Positions 1 to 12,955 of a DNA stretch of 64,000 bases are shown piece after piece. Below the pieces are notes generated by a model. It saw only the letters and a list, made by a program, of their open reading frames with translations, was not told the origin of the DNA and did no database searches. How positions within the stretch are numbered: the stretch's first letter is position 1; the number at the start of each line of letters is the position of its first letter. The position numbers and the translations under genes were made by a program. Source of the DNA: Siphonodentalium dalli (lineage: Eukaryota; Mollusca; Scaphopoda; Gadilida; Siphonodentaliidae); contig CP136063.1 in the NCBI GenBank assembly GCA_032622095.1, forward strand, positions 210,722,355-210,786,354, written 5' to 3'.

Positions 1-3
1 CTG

Positions 4-150
4 GTGTGCACCGCGTATATTATAACGAAACGCTGCAAGAATGTCAGAGTAGCCTAACATGCACAGGGGCGACAAGTTCTTCCCCGTTCACCCCTGTACA
101 TTTTACTCTGGCATCTCATGGGCCAACGTAACGTTATAGTATCTGGTGTA
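4..150. repeat. Foldback (inverted repeat), possibly cut by window edge
   Basis: The sequence around 18-75 pairs with the reverse complement of about 85-140: a TATAACG block and a CAGAGTA...ACAGGGG block occur in both arms in mirrored order. It looks like a small imperfect hairpin element. Its true left end may lie outside the window. Confidence 0.5.
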
Positions 151-154
151 TAGT

Positions 155-346
155 CAGTGGCGGGCCAGGATTCCCATTTAGGTGGGGGCAGTAGGAAAAG
201 TTTGAATATTTTGATGCCCCATGAACGATTTCCGGGCGTTTACATGACATTGGACGTGTTTTGGTAGGGGCCCATATTGTCTGAAATAGCAAGTAGAGGT
301 TTAATGGGGGCAGTGGGAATTTTGAGACCCCTTGGCTTCGCCACTG
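155..346. mobile_element. Short TIR element (hAT-like ends)
   Basis: It starts with CAGTGGCG and ends with CGCCACTG, and some inverted similarity continues inward. CAG...CTG ends are typical of hAT MITEs. No convincing 8-bp target duplication was seen, so the superfamily is inference. There is no coding capacity. Confidence 0.45.
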
Positions 347-373
347 GACTGTACACTATTTAGTAAACGATAA

Positions 374-655
374 TACCCCGATAAAACAAAATCTTCGGAG
401 AATCGGACCTTCGGAGAATTGGACCTTCGGAGTTATGGGCCGTCGGAGAATCGGGCCTTCGGAGTTATAGGTCTTCGGAGAATCGGCCCTTCGGAGTTAT
501 AGGTCTTCGGAGTTATAGGTCTTCGGAGAATCGGCTCTTCGGAGTTATGGGCTTTCGGAGAATCGGATCTTCGGAGTTATGGGCCGTCGGAGAATCGGGT
601 CTTCGGAGTTGTGGGCCTTCGTAGTAATAGGTCTTCGGAAAACCGGTCTGACACC
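374..655. repeat. Minisatellite with TTCGGAG core
   Basis: TTCGGAG recurs every 15-16 bases, alternating between an 'AATCGGNCC' type and a 'TTATGGGCC / TTATAGGTC' type of spacer, which gives a higher-order period of about 31 bp. Open frames on the minus strand here are repeat by-products. Confidence 0.9.
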
Positions 656-1770
656 ATTTGGGTTGATTCGTGTGTAGATAAAAACAATAACTGCGGGCTT
701 GGGTGAGAAAGAATAAAAAGGTAAGTAATATTTCGTCATCCACTTTGATTGTCAGTATAGGCAGGCCCCACACTTTAGGACAATTTTTGATACAAATCCC
801 GTGTAGTGTTTAAAGTTATGTGAAACACTCCGGTAGTGTGATCAAATATAAATGGAGAATAATCTTGCTCAAAGTAGTTATTGTTATGAATATTAATCCT
901 ATCCAAATTTACAACACACACCGTCAGTCTTATATATGTTTATATGCAATGAGTATCGATGGCGAAATAATTTGCATTAGTTTATCGCCGATTGTTGCGT
1001 CCCGAATCGAGATGTAAATATTTACAATTGAGCGAAGTTCAGTCGGTGTTTTCTGTGGAGTTGTAAGGTTGATTTCTTTGAGATTTTGGGCGATGTTAGT
1101 AGAATGCTACATCCTCCCAATTGACATAGCGCCTGAGTATTAAATTATCAGTTTCACGCACCCGAACAATTCCATAATATGTCTTTAACTATTTTCATCA
1201 AGTATAGAACGTATACGGATACATAGAAAACATAAAAATAGCATCATATGCATCAATAGCATCATATGAACAGTTTTGCTATATAAACGAACAAAATTCG
1301 ACGTGCCTTTGTATGTTCACGAATATGCACACACATGTAAGTAATGGATGTAAATACCACGCTCGTCCAGTATTTGAATAGTTATCTAAATTGTTTCAAC
1401 CTTATTTTTATAAAGTTTTAAAGTTTTTTGAGTTTCGTCGTTTAATAAACAATACAAAGGCTCTCTCGACGGATTTTCTCAGATCTATTCGTCAATACCT
1501 TTGATCCGGCATTCACGTAATTTTGGACAAACTATTACGAAATTATATTTCCCTCGCGAGTGCAGATGGAGATACTTCACAAATCCACTGAAGGAAAACA
1601 ATTGTAAAAATAATTTGTTGTGCATAAATTGAAGTTTAGAAATCGTAATTGGTAAATGTATTTACAGTTGTCTTCGCAATTCGCACGAACACACATGTCA
1701 TGTGATCACATGTGATCAAAATATAGTGTTCTTTTGCTATCGCCTTCCATAGCTAAAATTAGCATGTAAA
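656..1770. other. No gene recognised
   Basis: AT-rich sequence with only short, non-conserved open frames. A palindromic cluster of CACATGTGATCA-type motifs lies near 1692-1720. Nothing else could be supported. Confidence 0.5.
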
Positions 1771-1985
1771 AAATTAACCTAAATATTCACATAAAGTGCA
1801 TATTGGAAATACATATTCACAATATAGGTGCATATTGGACCTAAATATTCACATATAGGTGCATATTGGACCTAAAAATTCATAGATATGTGCATATTGG
1901 ACCTAAATACATGTATTCACACAATTATAGGTGCATATTGGGCCTAAATATTCAAAAATATGTGCATATTGGATTTGAATATTCA
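1771..1985. repeat. Tandem repeat, GTGCATATTGGACCTAAA unit
   Basis: About six degenerate copies of a 30-40 bp unit (GTGCATATTGGACCTAAATATTCACA type) follow each other. The short open frame across it encodes a matching repeat (HIGPKYMYSH type) and is not considered a gene. Confidence 0.85.
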
Positions 1986-1988
1986 CAT

Positions 1989-2880
1989 ATTATAGTGTGG
2001 GGGCAAAATAATGTATATCTTGTATACTTTTTTAGTAGAAGTAAGCGACTATGATTTTCTTAACGTATTCAGTTTTTGGGGGATTTTTAAGGCTGCATTA
2101 GCTTGGTTTGACTTTAAAATCCAACACTGGACCCCTAAAATGGAGTAGCTGAAATCACAACTAAACTTCTTCCACTATACATGTATTTCACCAATGACTT
2201 CTTCTTGTGATGTTCAAACAACAGAGCCCACGTGTATATGTTATTCTGGCTTATGCCAGTGTGCATCCAAATATGTGTATTGAGATGAATTTAGTCAAGC
2301 GATGACAACATTGTTTGCGTGACTGACATTACATGAAAATATCAAAGCACGTACTGTGATAACTTGTTTTCAAATTAAATTTGTTTTAAATTTACAGAAA
2401 CTCAAGACTTGTTTGGGGGGATTTTTAAGACTGTATTTCTGTTTTTTATCCAACCGGAAGTAGAACAGATGAGAGGGTACCGATATGGTGGAAAACGGCA
2501 TGTAAATCAGCTCTAGCTTTCAAAATTAAAATCGATAAACAACACAAAATGTCAACTCTGACATTCCTGAGCACATCTTCTGCGTCGCATGAACCAGTAA
2601 ACCATAAATCAAGTGGATCGGATGAATTGGGGACATACCACAGATGTTTGGGTAGATTTGGTCAAAAAGATGTGCAAAAATCCTCGAAAAGATGCTGATT
2701 TTTGCTTATGACGGCAGCCATCTTGGATTTGAAGGTCACGTGACATTATAAAGTTGGAATAGAGTCCAATTATTCGCAAAACCCATCCCGATCTTGAAAA
2801 TATACAAGCCATGCATGGCTCTACTAAAAAGTATACAAGGAACCAGTTTTTGAAAAGTTGCCCCCATGCACACTATTATA
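1989..2880. mobile_element. TIR element of about 0.9 kb
   Basis: The left end (TATTATAGTGTGGGGGCAA, then CTTGTATACTTTTTTAGTAG) matches the reverse complement of the right end (CTACTAAAAAGTATACAAG, then TTGCCCCCATGCACACTATTATA). The arms are imperfect over about 55 bp. The interior has no credible coding sequence and contains a GCCATCTTGGAT motif at about 2722. This is probably a non-autonomous DNA transposon. Confidence 0.65.
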
Positions 2881-2881
2881 A

Positions 2882-3022
2882 GTTATTGTGTTGGATTGGC
2901 GCAACATTGTGTGAAATTGACGACTTGGAATTTATGCTCAATCGAGTCGCGAAACGACGAGGTTCAACATAGGCTCCAAGTCGCCATGTCACACCATGTT
3001 ACCGTCAATCCAACACAATAAC
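2882..3022. mobile_element. Small hairpin MITE
   Basis: The ends are GTTATTGTGTTGGATTG and its exact reverse complement. The pairing continues inward through CGACTTGGA / TCCAAGTCG, giving arms of about 50 nt around a short loop. It directly abuts the 1989-2880 element. Confidence 0.75.
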
Positions 3023-3053
3023 ATATATATGTTCTGTCGACATTCCTCACGCT

Positions 3054-4450
3054 GGTCATCCTATAGGTTACACTGGTATAAATGTTTTCCATAGGCCTCA
3101 GTGCTAACGTTTTAGCGTATAGTGTTGGCAATATAAATGTTGGGTCCAAAATTTTCTTTAAATCTGAAAAATTGACATTTTGGGAAACTTTATACACAAA
3201 AAAATCATGTCTGTCTAGCAGGGAATTCGCCTTTAAATCTTATGTTTTCGTAACTAGTGTCATAACCGCATACAAAAATACTGTCATATTTTAGACCACA
3301 CCAAAAAATTCAAACTTCACTACAAAGGGTTAATTCCTGTGCCAATGGTTATTTTACCTATGGGAAATCATAAGGAAGAGGTGTGATGATTTTTCTATGT
3401 GAAAAGCACACAAGGCTATTGACCAATCAGGGCCCAGTGTCTATTTTATTATCTCCTATATATTCCTCCCGCATCCGCTAGATGTCACTCCGAACCCTAT
3501 TTACACCAGTGTAACCTATAATCCCCGCTGCGGGCAGTAAAACCCGGTGCGAGCGTCACTCCGCGTCAGTAACCCGCACATCGGGCTACAACAGTTAGAG
3601 TTTTTCATACCATGCAGGGCTAGTCTAATCAGTTAAAAGTATTCAATTACAAGTTGTACCAACCAATGGAAAACATATATAGCATAGGCAATGCCTATTT
3701 ATGATGTGACAGGATGTCAGATAAAATTCAGATATCAGTTCTGGAGAAAAACACAATCTTAGTCGTGCGCATTCGGAATTTCGGGGTAAATTTAAGTTTC
3801 ATTCAACAAAACTTTCACTGCAAACACTTCTCAAGAATTTTTTTGAAAACGTGGAACAATCTATATTGGACACTCTACCCGTGACGTGTTTTTGTCCTAA
3901 AAAACCCAAATCCCTTTCCAGTAACTCGAATAAAGACAGCTTTTCAAACATACCGTGCATCGATAAAGTAAAACGTAATGAGGACATGAGTAAACTGCGA
4001 TGCGGGCAAAATCGTGCCCGCTTCGGGGTTTACTCCGAAATCGTGCAGTATCACACGCAATTGTCAATATTTTCCTACTTAAATGCAGCATATTCACATG
4101 TAAATGTAGATTGAGTTTCCTAAACTATCTATAACAATGTAACGTTGACCACGTTGTCCAAATTTATCACCACGCACTCATCTTGGAGCTGAAAACACAA
4201 AAATTTGAAACATTGAAGCTAATTCTCACAATTCATCGAGCATTTCGTCACTTTATGAAGCTTTATTCGTCGAACTGTTGATATTTGGCTAAAGATGGGT
4301 TCATCAAGCACCTCGTGGATCCGGACTTGTGTCCGAAGAAAAACAATTAATGACAAAATTTCCCTCAAAACAAACCTACCTGTAGTCTTCGCTCGTGTCC
4401 ACAACGGGGTTTACTCAATATTTGCCCGCAGCGGGTATTATAGGATGACC
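3054..4450. mobile_element. Outer TIR element, interrupted by a second element
   Basis: The right end, read inward on the minus strand, is GGTCATCCTATAATACCCGC followed by TGCGGGCA and a TAAACCC block. The left end has the same sequence but is split: GGTCATCC+TATA at 3054-3065, then, after a 451-bp insertion, ATCCCCGCTGCGGGCA and AAACCC from 3521. The interior contains short open frames with no recognised homology. It is a non-autonomous DNA transposon. Confidence 0.7.
3066..3516. mobile_element. MITE nested in the 3054-4450 element
   Basis: The ends are GGTTACACTGGTATAAAT and the reverse complement ATTTACACCAGTGTAACC (one base of difference). It is flanked on both sides by TATA (3062-3065 and 3517-3520). 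The other end of the host element carries a single TATA at this position, so TATA is the duplicated target site. No coding sequence. Confidence 0.75.
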
Positions 4451-4620
4451 TATTATAGGTCCTGGTCATTTTTTTAAAAACTGACATTTATTCCGAACAT
4501 ATGTTGCGCGGCTCTCTGACCTATCAACGACACGGTTCTCATTTATGATTTGTACCTCTCAATCATTTCATAAACATGTTTTAAAGATGAATTATCTCTT
4601 TAACAAACAAATTTGAAATA

Positions 4621-5095
4621 GTTACGGGGTATAAAATAATACATATGAATTGAAGACCACTGTCCGGAAACGCTTCTATCAATTAATATTGATTTTATTT
4701 CGAATATTTTATTATGAAATGAGATGATTAAATGGAACACTATAATGTTCTATTTTTAGAACAGACCATCCAGGCGATACCATATAGCGATATAGATCAT
4801 TAGGCTGTTCCCATATATAGCTACGTTTAGAACGTCAAATGTCCCAGATTGATTGTTTGTATTGTTTTATTCCATAGTTATAAACGTTAATAAATCTAAT
4901 TGACGTTTATTTGCGACAAAATTACACAATAGAATTTTGTCTGGTCTCTGTTAACAGTAACCACTCTTGTTCGTTAGCTAAACAACCACACCTTTTTGGA
5001 CCAGAAAATATTCGAAATATAATCAATATTAAACGATAGAAGCATTTTCGGACAGGAGTCTTCGATTCATATCTAATATTTTATACCCCGGTAAC
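4621..5095. mobile_element. Long-TIR MITE with TA target site
   Basis: The arms are about 90 nt. GTTACGGGGTATAAAATA at the left mirrors TATTTTATACCCCGGTAAC at the right, and pairing continues through CTGTCCGGAAACGCTTCTATC and its counterpart and on to the CGAATATTTT block. It is flanked by TA on both sides, which fits a Tc1/mariner-type MITE. No coding sequence. Confidence 0.8.
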
Positions 5096-6110
5096 TATAT
5101 AATACATGTTTACAAAGAGATAGACCATCTTTAAAGAGAGTGTATAAATAAATGAAAATTAAATTAAATGAAAATGTGAATTAGAAAACAGACTTACAAG
5201 GTTTATTCAGGCAGATACAGTGCTTGTTTTGTCGTTGGTGATGAATTTTATGATACTATTTTATATGTAGTTCCGTTTTCGTGGTTGAGGCGAACGGATT
5301 TGTAAATACGGCACAGCAAGAAAACTGCAATTCTATATATATATAAGAATAAACGTGAAATAAAATTCAAATCCACAACACAACACGTACCTGTATATGC
5401 ACAAAATAATTGACATCGAAGTATATTCGGTATTATCCGTGAGTAGAAAGAGTTCATGTTAACAGGTACTGTCTCTTGACTATTGACATAAAACAATGTT
5501 AATAAGGCGGCATTCAGCGCTCGCACGCAGAATTTCTGATTCATGACATGCAAAGTTCAACTTCTCCAAATTATACGATACTTCAATGTAACAGAATGTT
5601 CCGTCGGCAGTTAACAAGTCAATGAATCAAACATAAATTGGGAGGCGATATCTTCCACAGAGCGATTCCTCGAATTGAAATAATCACCGCCCTGTCAACA
5701 CCTGGGGACATCAGACGGTGGCAGGCATATTGATCGATAACAGCCCGATCGGGCAATAATAGACTGATCGATCTTCCACAGCCATAACGGTTGCATAAAC
5801 AGATGTTTCGCTCTATATAATATTCCTTATGTCTCAATCGGTATAAATTAACTATAATTTTTCACCGTAAACATCCATCAATTCTTGGTGTGAATAGGAA
5901 CTCGACATGAAAAACTTCCGTTAAGCAAACGTTATAATGAAATCATGCTAATGCTAATAATAATCTGTGATCGAACCCATATACATGTCGGCTGTGCAAG
6001 ACCGATCGGTCTATTATATACTAATTTAGTCAAGTTGGGCTATTATACTTTATAGATCAATCAGTGGTTGAATCAGACCTGTATTCATATGTGTTTGGAA
6101 AGATTGGAGT
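5096..6110. other. No gene recognised
   Basis: Two open frames of 101 and 72 codons exist on the minus strand (5248-5553 and 5619-5837). Neither shows a recognisable domain, and no splice context makes them convincing. Confidence 0.45.
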
Positions 6111-7010
6111 ATTTTCTACCGGGATGTAATCACTTTATTATCATGTCCCTACAAATATTGCAATAATAGGCAAAAACATAACCCTCCCCCAATGTCATAA
6201 AATGCGAAATATAGCCAGCGCTGGGGATTGGATCCCAGAATGATAGAATAATGCCCAGTATTTGCTTTTATTTAGTGTAGAACACACATAGCAAGTGTAA
6301 AATGCGAATTTCCAACCATATTCACTTTTAAAATCTATCTTATTGTAATGACTACATAGAATAACATTTCATATCAAACATTAATTTCACCATTAATACA
6401 TGTTTTCAATTGGTAAAATAATAGGAACAAAATTATCCCTCAGTCCAATGTCATAAAATTTGAAATAAAGTTATCTCCTGGGACTGGAACCATTAATGAT
6501 AGCATGATGCGAAGTATTTTGTTTTATTTAATGTGGAACACACATCGAAATGACAGGCATGAATTTCCATCCATATTCACTATTAGAAGAGTATCATAAT
6601 CCAAGATGGCGTCCAATATGGCATCCAATTTTAATTGTAACACTTAGCGAACGGACATACGAACGAACTATAAAGGGGGCGTCACCTGTGGCACATTGTA
6701 TATCATTGAAGTGACTGCATAGACGATATTTCATATCGAACAGTAGTTTCACCATTAGTCCATTTTATCAGATGGAGAATTAATAAACAAAAACTTAACC
6801 ACCACCCAGTCAAAAACGTCCACATAATGGCGGCACTTAATGCAAAGTCCAGAATGCAAAGAATTAAGCAAATCGTTCGGAATTACTTTGTGTTGAATAC
6901 AACGAAGAAACATAAAATGTAAAATTTGCATCCACACCTGGTCTTAGGAGACAAAATCCAAGATGGCGCCCAAGATGGCGCCCAACATGACGGTTAATTC
7001 TAATGTCAAC
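6110..7010. repeat. Interspersed repeat family R, two tandem units
   Basis: Two related units of about 270-300 bp each contain 'AATAATAGG..AAAA', 'CAATGTCATAAAATNNGAAATA', a GAACACACAT motif, 'CATATTCACT', and end near AAGATGGCGTCC / AAGATGGCGCCC. The same blocks occur in reverse orientation at about 12.96-13.2 kb and 16.66-17.19 kb. No coding sequence was seen. The repeat class is unknown. Confidence 0.75.
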
Positions 7011-8543
7011 CCTTTGCGAACAATGAATACGAAATCCAGTCAAAATGTATCATACGGCAGTTTGCAGCGATATATATTGTTTAGATTGTGTGTTTATATT
7101 AGATGGCGATAAGTTGTGTTTGAGTGATGGTGGTACGACAACATATTTTTTCAGATAAAGCTTTGGCATGATTGTCTCAAATTATCTTCCTTAAACCGTC
7201 GATCATCTCCGTACGGGCAAGTAAACCGTGTGTCTTTCATGTTGCCATTGGTTTGGTAGTATCCTACATCAGGTTCTAAATGTCACACCTAAGCTATGAC
7301 GCAGGTGTGACGCCAGTATTAACACTGGATGGAACTTAAATAGTTTAATTTGTCGAAATACATCAACGGCAGCCGGGCGATATAGATTGTGTCAAATAAA
7401 TAGAATAATCGTGTATCGATCTCCAATGCGCACTTTGACTATTGTTTGACACATTTGATGTCATTTTGAGACCTTACGTCAGTAAAGCATTAACACTATG
7501 TAGACATCTGGTAGTTATAGAGGATGGTCATTAACCGTTAAAAATAATCATGCATTCGATCCGGTATGAAGTGGTGTTATAATGTTCAATACTAACATAT
7601 AACTTTCATTAATATATTGTAATAGTCTAGAATGTGCAGTCCTCCTTACCGTGCCATTTTGAATTTCCACCAACATTTTCGGAGAGCCTGGCAACAGTTT
7701 TGGCCAAATGAAACATTAAATAACAGAATCACTATCTATTGTTATTTGCAGTAGCGCAAAAAAAAAATGGAATACATTTTGTAATCCAGCAAATAAGATA
7801 TCTAATCGATCTCTGGTTTTGGGAAAGTGGGATATGAGCCCACGAGCAATCAAAGTTCACACATTAGAGTAACCATCTATTAATATAACACGGAATTCAT
7901 CATCGCACACACAAAATGACATAACATGGGACCACAATGTCCATATAATGCAATCAGCGTTATAAATATTATTTATAGTGGTCGACATCTTGCTGCTTTG
8001 TGTAATCGTCCGAGTTTCGGCCTAGCGTCCAACAAGAGAACAACACAGCACACCTATGCATATAAGTTGTTCTCGCCATCTGTTACTTGATGTGCATGTA
8101 TTTCCGTACATTGATATTTTAGTCTCGAGTAATATGTACGTTAAATTGTTGTAAATGTCAATCGTATTCATATATGTTACAAACAGAAGATATTGAGTTT
8201 CCGGGCTAGACTAATTGAAATTGAATATTCTATATCTCCGACGGATATCATATCTGTATTAGTTCTTATGGACGTGGGTCCGAACTACATTTATAGTAAT
8301 ATCTCCCATGCTAATACATTTTTTTGATATATAGGTGACAGTGCGATAATCTCCACTGAACATGCACGTTGGTGTTCCATTTATGATTGCCGTTAGATTA
8401 TATCCATAAGCACGGAAACTCACTGGCAAACCAGAATGCCACTGAAAACAGATGTTTTGTCCACGATTCTTTTGAGTCAGGTGGCATTTAAATTGGATAA
8501 AATTGTAAGTAATGGAAAACTGTAGGCTAGTCTATATCTATAT
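7011..8543. other. No gene recognised
   Basis: Unique-looking AT-rich sequence without long open frames, clear inverted repeats or splice-supported exons. Confidence 0.45.
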
Positions 8544-8550
8544 TTGTGAA

Positions 8551-8584
<34 letters not shown>
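8544..8584. repeat. TCTG microsatellite
   Basis: About nine uninterrupted TGTC/TCTG tetramers lie immediately before the long-period array. A similar TCTG run precedes the array units at 58.8-60.0 kb. Confidence 0.95.
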
Positions 8585-8589
8585 GATGG

Positions 8590-9790
8590 CACAAAAGGGG
8601 TCTAATAGGGGTAACTTTTTACGAGAAAGATAATGGCGAGTGTTAGAATTTTCTAAAGTAACGCCTTTGTTGTCAGGGGGGGGGGGAGGGGGAGGGGCAG
8701 AATACAAATTTGTCGCCGATTGCCACCAAACTTATATATATAATCATCCCCATAATATGAGGAATCTAATGGTGTGGTTTAAATGTGTCAAAAGTCGCAC
8801 CGTTCGCGTCAGGGATGCCTGGAAGGGGAGAGGGGCACCAAAATTGATCAAAATAATTTTAGCGCCGAATTCCACCAAATTGATGCACATTCTTCTGAGA
8901 TCTTCTCCATGATACAAGGAATCTTATTGTGTGATCTAAAGACGCCAAATTGGTGTCGTTGGGATGAGAGATTGGGGGGGGCGGTGGGTGGGTACTAAAC
9001 CTGATAATAATTGGTTTAGTCGCTGATTGCCACGAAACTTATACAAATTCATCCCCATGGTTTTGAGGTGCCAATGGCATGGCTTAAAGCTGTCAAAAAT
9101 GGCGTCATTCGAGTCAGGGGTGCACTGAAAGGGAGAGGGGCACCAAAATTGATACACAATATTTTTAGCGCCAATTTCCACCAAATTGATACACATTCTT
9201 ATCCATTATATGAGGAATCTAATCGTGTGATTTTAAAGACGTCATATTGGTGCTGCTTTGGTGAGAGATGGGGGTGCCGGGGTGGGCACTAAATTTGATA
9301 AAAAAAAAAATTAGTCGCGGATTAGCACCAAACTTACAAATAATAATCTCCATGATATCAGGAGTTTAATTGTGTGGTTTAAAGATGTCAAAAGTGGGGC
9401 CATTCGAGTCAGGGGTGCCTAGAGGGTGAGAGGGGCACACACATTGATAAACAATATGTTTAGCGCCGATTTCCACCTGATTTATACATATTCTTCTCCG
9501 TGATACGAATAATCTAATCGTGTGGTTTAAATGCGCCAAATTGGTGCCTTTTGGGTGAGAGATATGCAATGGTGGCCCTAAATTTGATACGAATTTGTAT
9601 ACTCGCCAATTTTCATAAATTTTATATATATTCATCTCTATAATGAGTCTAAGTGTGTGGTTTAATGATGTCAAAAGTGGCGCCGCTTGAGTCCGAAATA
9701 GGGACGGGAGGGTCACCAAAAACATATAAAAATGTTTAGTGCCAATTACCATCAAATTCATACACGTTTTTCTCAAATGATACAATGAAT
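8590..9790. repeat. Long-period tandem array, about 290 bp units
   Basis: Landmarks such as CACCAAATTGATNCACATTCTT recur at about 8873, 9180, 9474 and 9749. ACCAAACTTATA-type landmarks alternate at about 8725, 9031, 9327 and 9612. Each unit of about 290 bp is therefore two related half-units of about 145 bp. G-rich runs separate the units. The overlapping open frames on both strands are products of the repeat. Confidence 0.85.
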
Positions 9791-9799
9791 GAAATATTT

Positions 9800-10260
9800 G
9801 CGAATATCTGCCTGTGTTCTATACATGTATATATAACTTTAAGGGTACAATGGAGATGGCACCAATGCGGTCTATATATATAACATGGGTAACTTTTTAC
9901 GAGTAAGATAATGGTGCGGGTTAACATTTTCTAAAGAGACGTTGTTGGTGCAGGCCTGTGTTTGTGTCAGGGGAGGGGCTATTTTTAGCGCAGATTTCGA
10001 CCAAATTGATATATTATTCTTCTCCGTGATACGAGGAATATAAACGTGTGATTTAAAGACGCGCAATTGGTGCCGGTTGGGTGAGTGATGGGGGGGGGGG
10101 GGGCTAATAACTATGATAACAATTTGTTTAGTTGCCGATTACCACCAAACTTATATATATATATATATTTAGCACTGATTCCACCAAATTCATGCACGTT
10201 CTTCTCTAATGATATGATGAATTAAATCACATTGGGGGTCGTTTGGGCCATGGGTGGCGA
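9800..10260. repeat. Second start of the same array family
   Basis: The leader seen at 8583-8650 (GATGGCAC, then GGTAACTTTTTACGAG, then TTTTCTAAAG) recurs at 9855-9945. It is followed by the same half-units, a G run at 10090-10103 and a TATATA run. This suggests two adjacent copies of one element with an internal tandem core, not one continuous satellite. Confidence 0.7.
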
Positions 10261-11034
10261 GAGGAGATTCACTAGCATTTATAAGATTGTTCAATTCGCC
10301 GATATCCAAAAAAGTGATATATAGTCATCTCCCAGGCCATCCCCATGTCGTTCTAAGGAGTTTTTGGCATTCCAATTTCACAATCTCGACAAATGGTGAC
10401 CGAATTAAGTCACTTGAACAATTATATCTTCTCGACTGTCATATTTATATGGAGATGGAAATCAGGGCATTCCTATAATGCTCTAGCAACACAGATACAT
10501 AGAAGAAAGCATTAAAAGTATATTTATATCAATCCATTTAAGAGATACATATATTCATTCAAACTGAGGGACCTTGAATCGTCAGAGGATTGCATATTAT
10601 AATGGCCCATGTATATATTATAACATGATTGAGTCTGTCCCATTTAATATAGTTTCCACACAAAAAGTTACAATTGCCAAGAGATATGGAAATGTAGAGC
10701 AGGCCTGTTCAAACATAGTGGTCACAGTGTGCAGTCAAATATGATTACTTCTGAGATAAAGGAAAACGCAGTCCGTAGCTCATGACTTTTCAGGATCCTC
10801 CAATAGTGACATCTGACAAGGGTATATCTGCCCGATACAGAGGATTTCTTTCATCGCCTAACATAAACAACTCAAAATCTCGCTGTGTCGGGCACATGTA
10901 GCTGATATACGTGCATAACATCATTTCTTTTAAACTTGAAAATGATTAGCCAGTATATAGCACCAGAACAGAGGAGCACCTGGACATATCTTTAAAACAT
11001 CTGTATATTCATGAAGATATGATAAACTAGATAA

Positions 11035-11036
<2 letters not shown>
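10261..11036. other. No gene recognised
   Basis: No coding or repeat structure could be supported here. Confidence 0.45.
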
Positions 11037-11077
<41 letters not shown>

Positions 11078-11078
11078 A
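11037..11078. repeat. TTGA microsatellite
   Basis: About ten perfect TTGA/GATT tetramers. Confidence 0.95.
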
Positions 11079-11224
11079 CATCTCTATGTAAAACACAATT
11101 GTCGTCTTTTATTTTTTCGAACTAATGTGTTTATGATGTTCATGTTTCATGCTATAACGTCTGAAGTATTCGCAGTTGTAAATAAATAAATACTTCTTTA
11201 TTGGTGGGACGGATTAAACGCGAT

Positions 11225-11435
11225 TAACAAAATGATAATCGCTGATCGCTCGCTCCGACCCGACAAGGTGAGCCACTACTTATATTCCATGTGTAAGAAT
11301 CATGTTTTGTTATGCCATTTGGATATACAATTTATGAGAATACGTGTAATAGTAAGAGTATTCTCTATTCCAACCAAATATCCACAGAGGGTTTCACATC
11401 ACTTTAACCTGGGCAACGCCGGGTAACCCTGCTAG
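11225..11435 (+). mobile_element. Helitron-like 3' end
   Basis: A GC hairpin (CCTGGGCAACGCCGGG, 11409-11424) lies 7 nt before CTAG (11432-11435), and the next base is T. A short GC hairpin followed by CTRR and insertion before T are the hallmarks of Helitron 3' termini. The 5' end was not identified. Compare 29981-30007 and 59257-59285. Confidence 0.5.
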
Positions 11436-12955
11436 TAGCAAATATAAACACAATTGAAATGGCGACAAGCATAAGGCAATTCGCAATAAACACTTGTCAT
11501 TAGTCTTGATATATAGATATTCAAATTGTGCTTATGTTTTGGTATATGGTACATAGGCCAAATCACGACATTGTATGCTTATGGGTGGCGGAAAGACGGC
11601 GCAGATCTTACCGCGGAATCAATATACTAAGTGTACACATAAACCACATACCCCCAACCTTGCACAGATATTCGATAGATATTTTCACTTAACATGGACC
11701 CCATATCAGTGTTGCTGATCGGGATTCATAACACCTTCGTCTTTGATGTAGTGTTTTATGGGGATACAAGTAACTGAGTGTAAATCAGAGTGATGTGATA
11801 AACTCAAAATCACTGGCATATAGTGTTGTTTTCTTGTTTACGCAGTAGAGTCCTTTGTGTTTCTCCAGAAAAACCTGGAAATGCCATGCTCAAGTGCCCA
11901 ATTGCTGCAAATGCATATATTCACATTGTATGACTCATATTCAATGAAAATTTGGGAATTATAAATGTATTTCTCAGACCCCTCTGTCTCAATGTCTCTA
12001 TAAACATGTCGTCACTGGAGTCATGTTTGACATGTAGTCACTGAACGCTAATTGAACGGTTGGCTATCAGAGCCATGTAGTACTTCTGATTGAGAAAAGC
12101 AAATGTAGATAAATATATGTCGATGCTATTCCATTCCAAAATTTTATTATTGAAAAGTTAACTTATCACGTGATACCTACAATCAACTACCGACACTAGA
12201 GCGAACAAACACACCATTTGAACGGTTGTTGAAGACTTATGGCACTTCTACAACAAATTCAGCGCAAAGCACCACAAAAGGACTTCTCTGGCTGTTGTAC
12301 TTCATCGCAAAATTGAAATGACATCCATATTATGGGATGTCATCTTGTATTTTAATATCCCTCTGCGATTGTGGTTGTCACACAATTATGTCGCACAAAA
12401 AGACATCTACAACTGCGCATTTGTTTTATTCTTGGTTACGATTCTCAGAGATACCTTTGTGTACAATGTTATAACTTTAGAGATGAGGAATGTTGAGTTT
12501 TGTGTTAATGACAGAACTACTATTTCATGTGACTAATGTAATGAGATTAATGTAATAAATCGCCATAATATATACCACAGGTGACGTCATTTGTCCTGTT
12601 TTCTCGTATTTCTTTTCACGAAGTGTTATACATTTGAGACATGTCAAAGCTCAACTGATTTTGTGTGTATATACATGATCGCCATATTTTGGTCTCCGTC
12701 ATCACGCAAGCAATAAATTGCCGTTTAATAATGGAACACACACTCTAGCTAATACATCGCTATACGTATATAACACCATATGAGACGTCTTTTCCCGCAT
12801 ATCGTATTAGTTGTTCACAACGTGTTGACATTAAACTTACTGCCATGTTGGTCGCCATTATGGCTCCATAGTGGATGCGATTTCAAACTTTTTGTTTCTT
12901 TATCGTATTCAGTACAAATGAATTCCAAATATATGCTCACCTCTTTTTTACCTGT
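11436..12955. other. No gene recognised; traces of repeat family R
   Basis: Mostly featureless sequence. From about 12540 there are scattered similarities to repeat family R (GTGACGTCATTTGTCC, GCCATTATGGCTCCATA), but they are too degraded to delimit. Confidence 0.4.

Noticed and set aside
155-354. 8-bp target duplication for the CAGTGGCG element
   Set aside because: The flanking octamers (TGTATAGT and GACTGTAC) do not match, so only the terminal repeats are reported.
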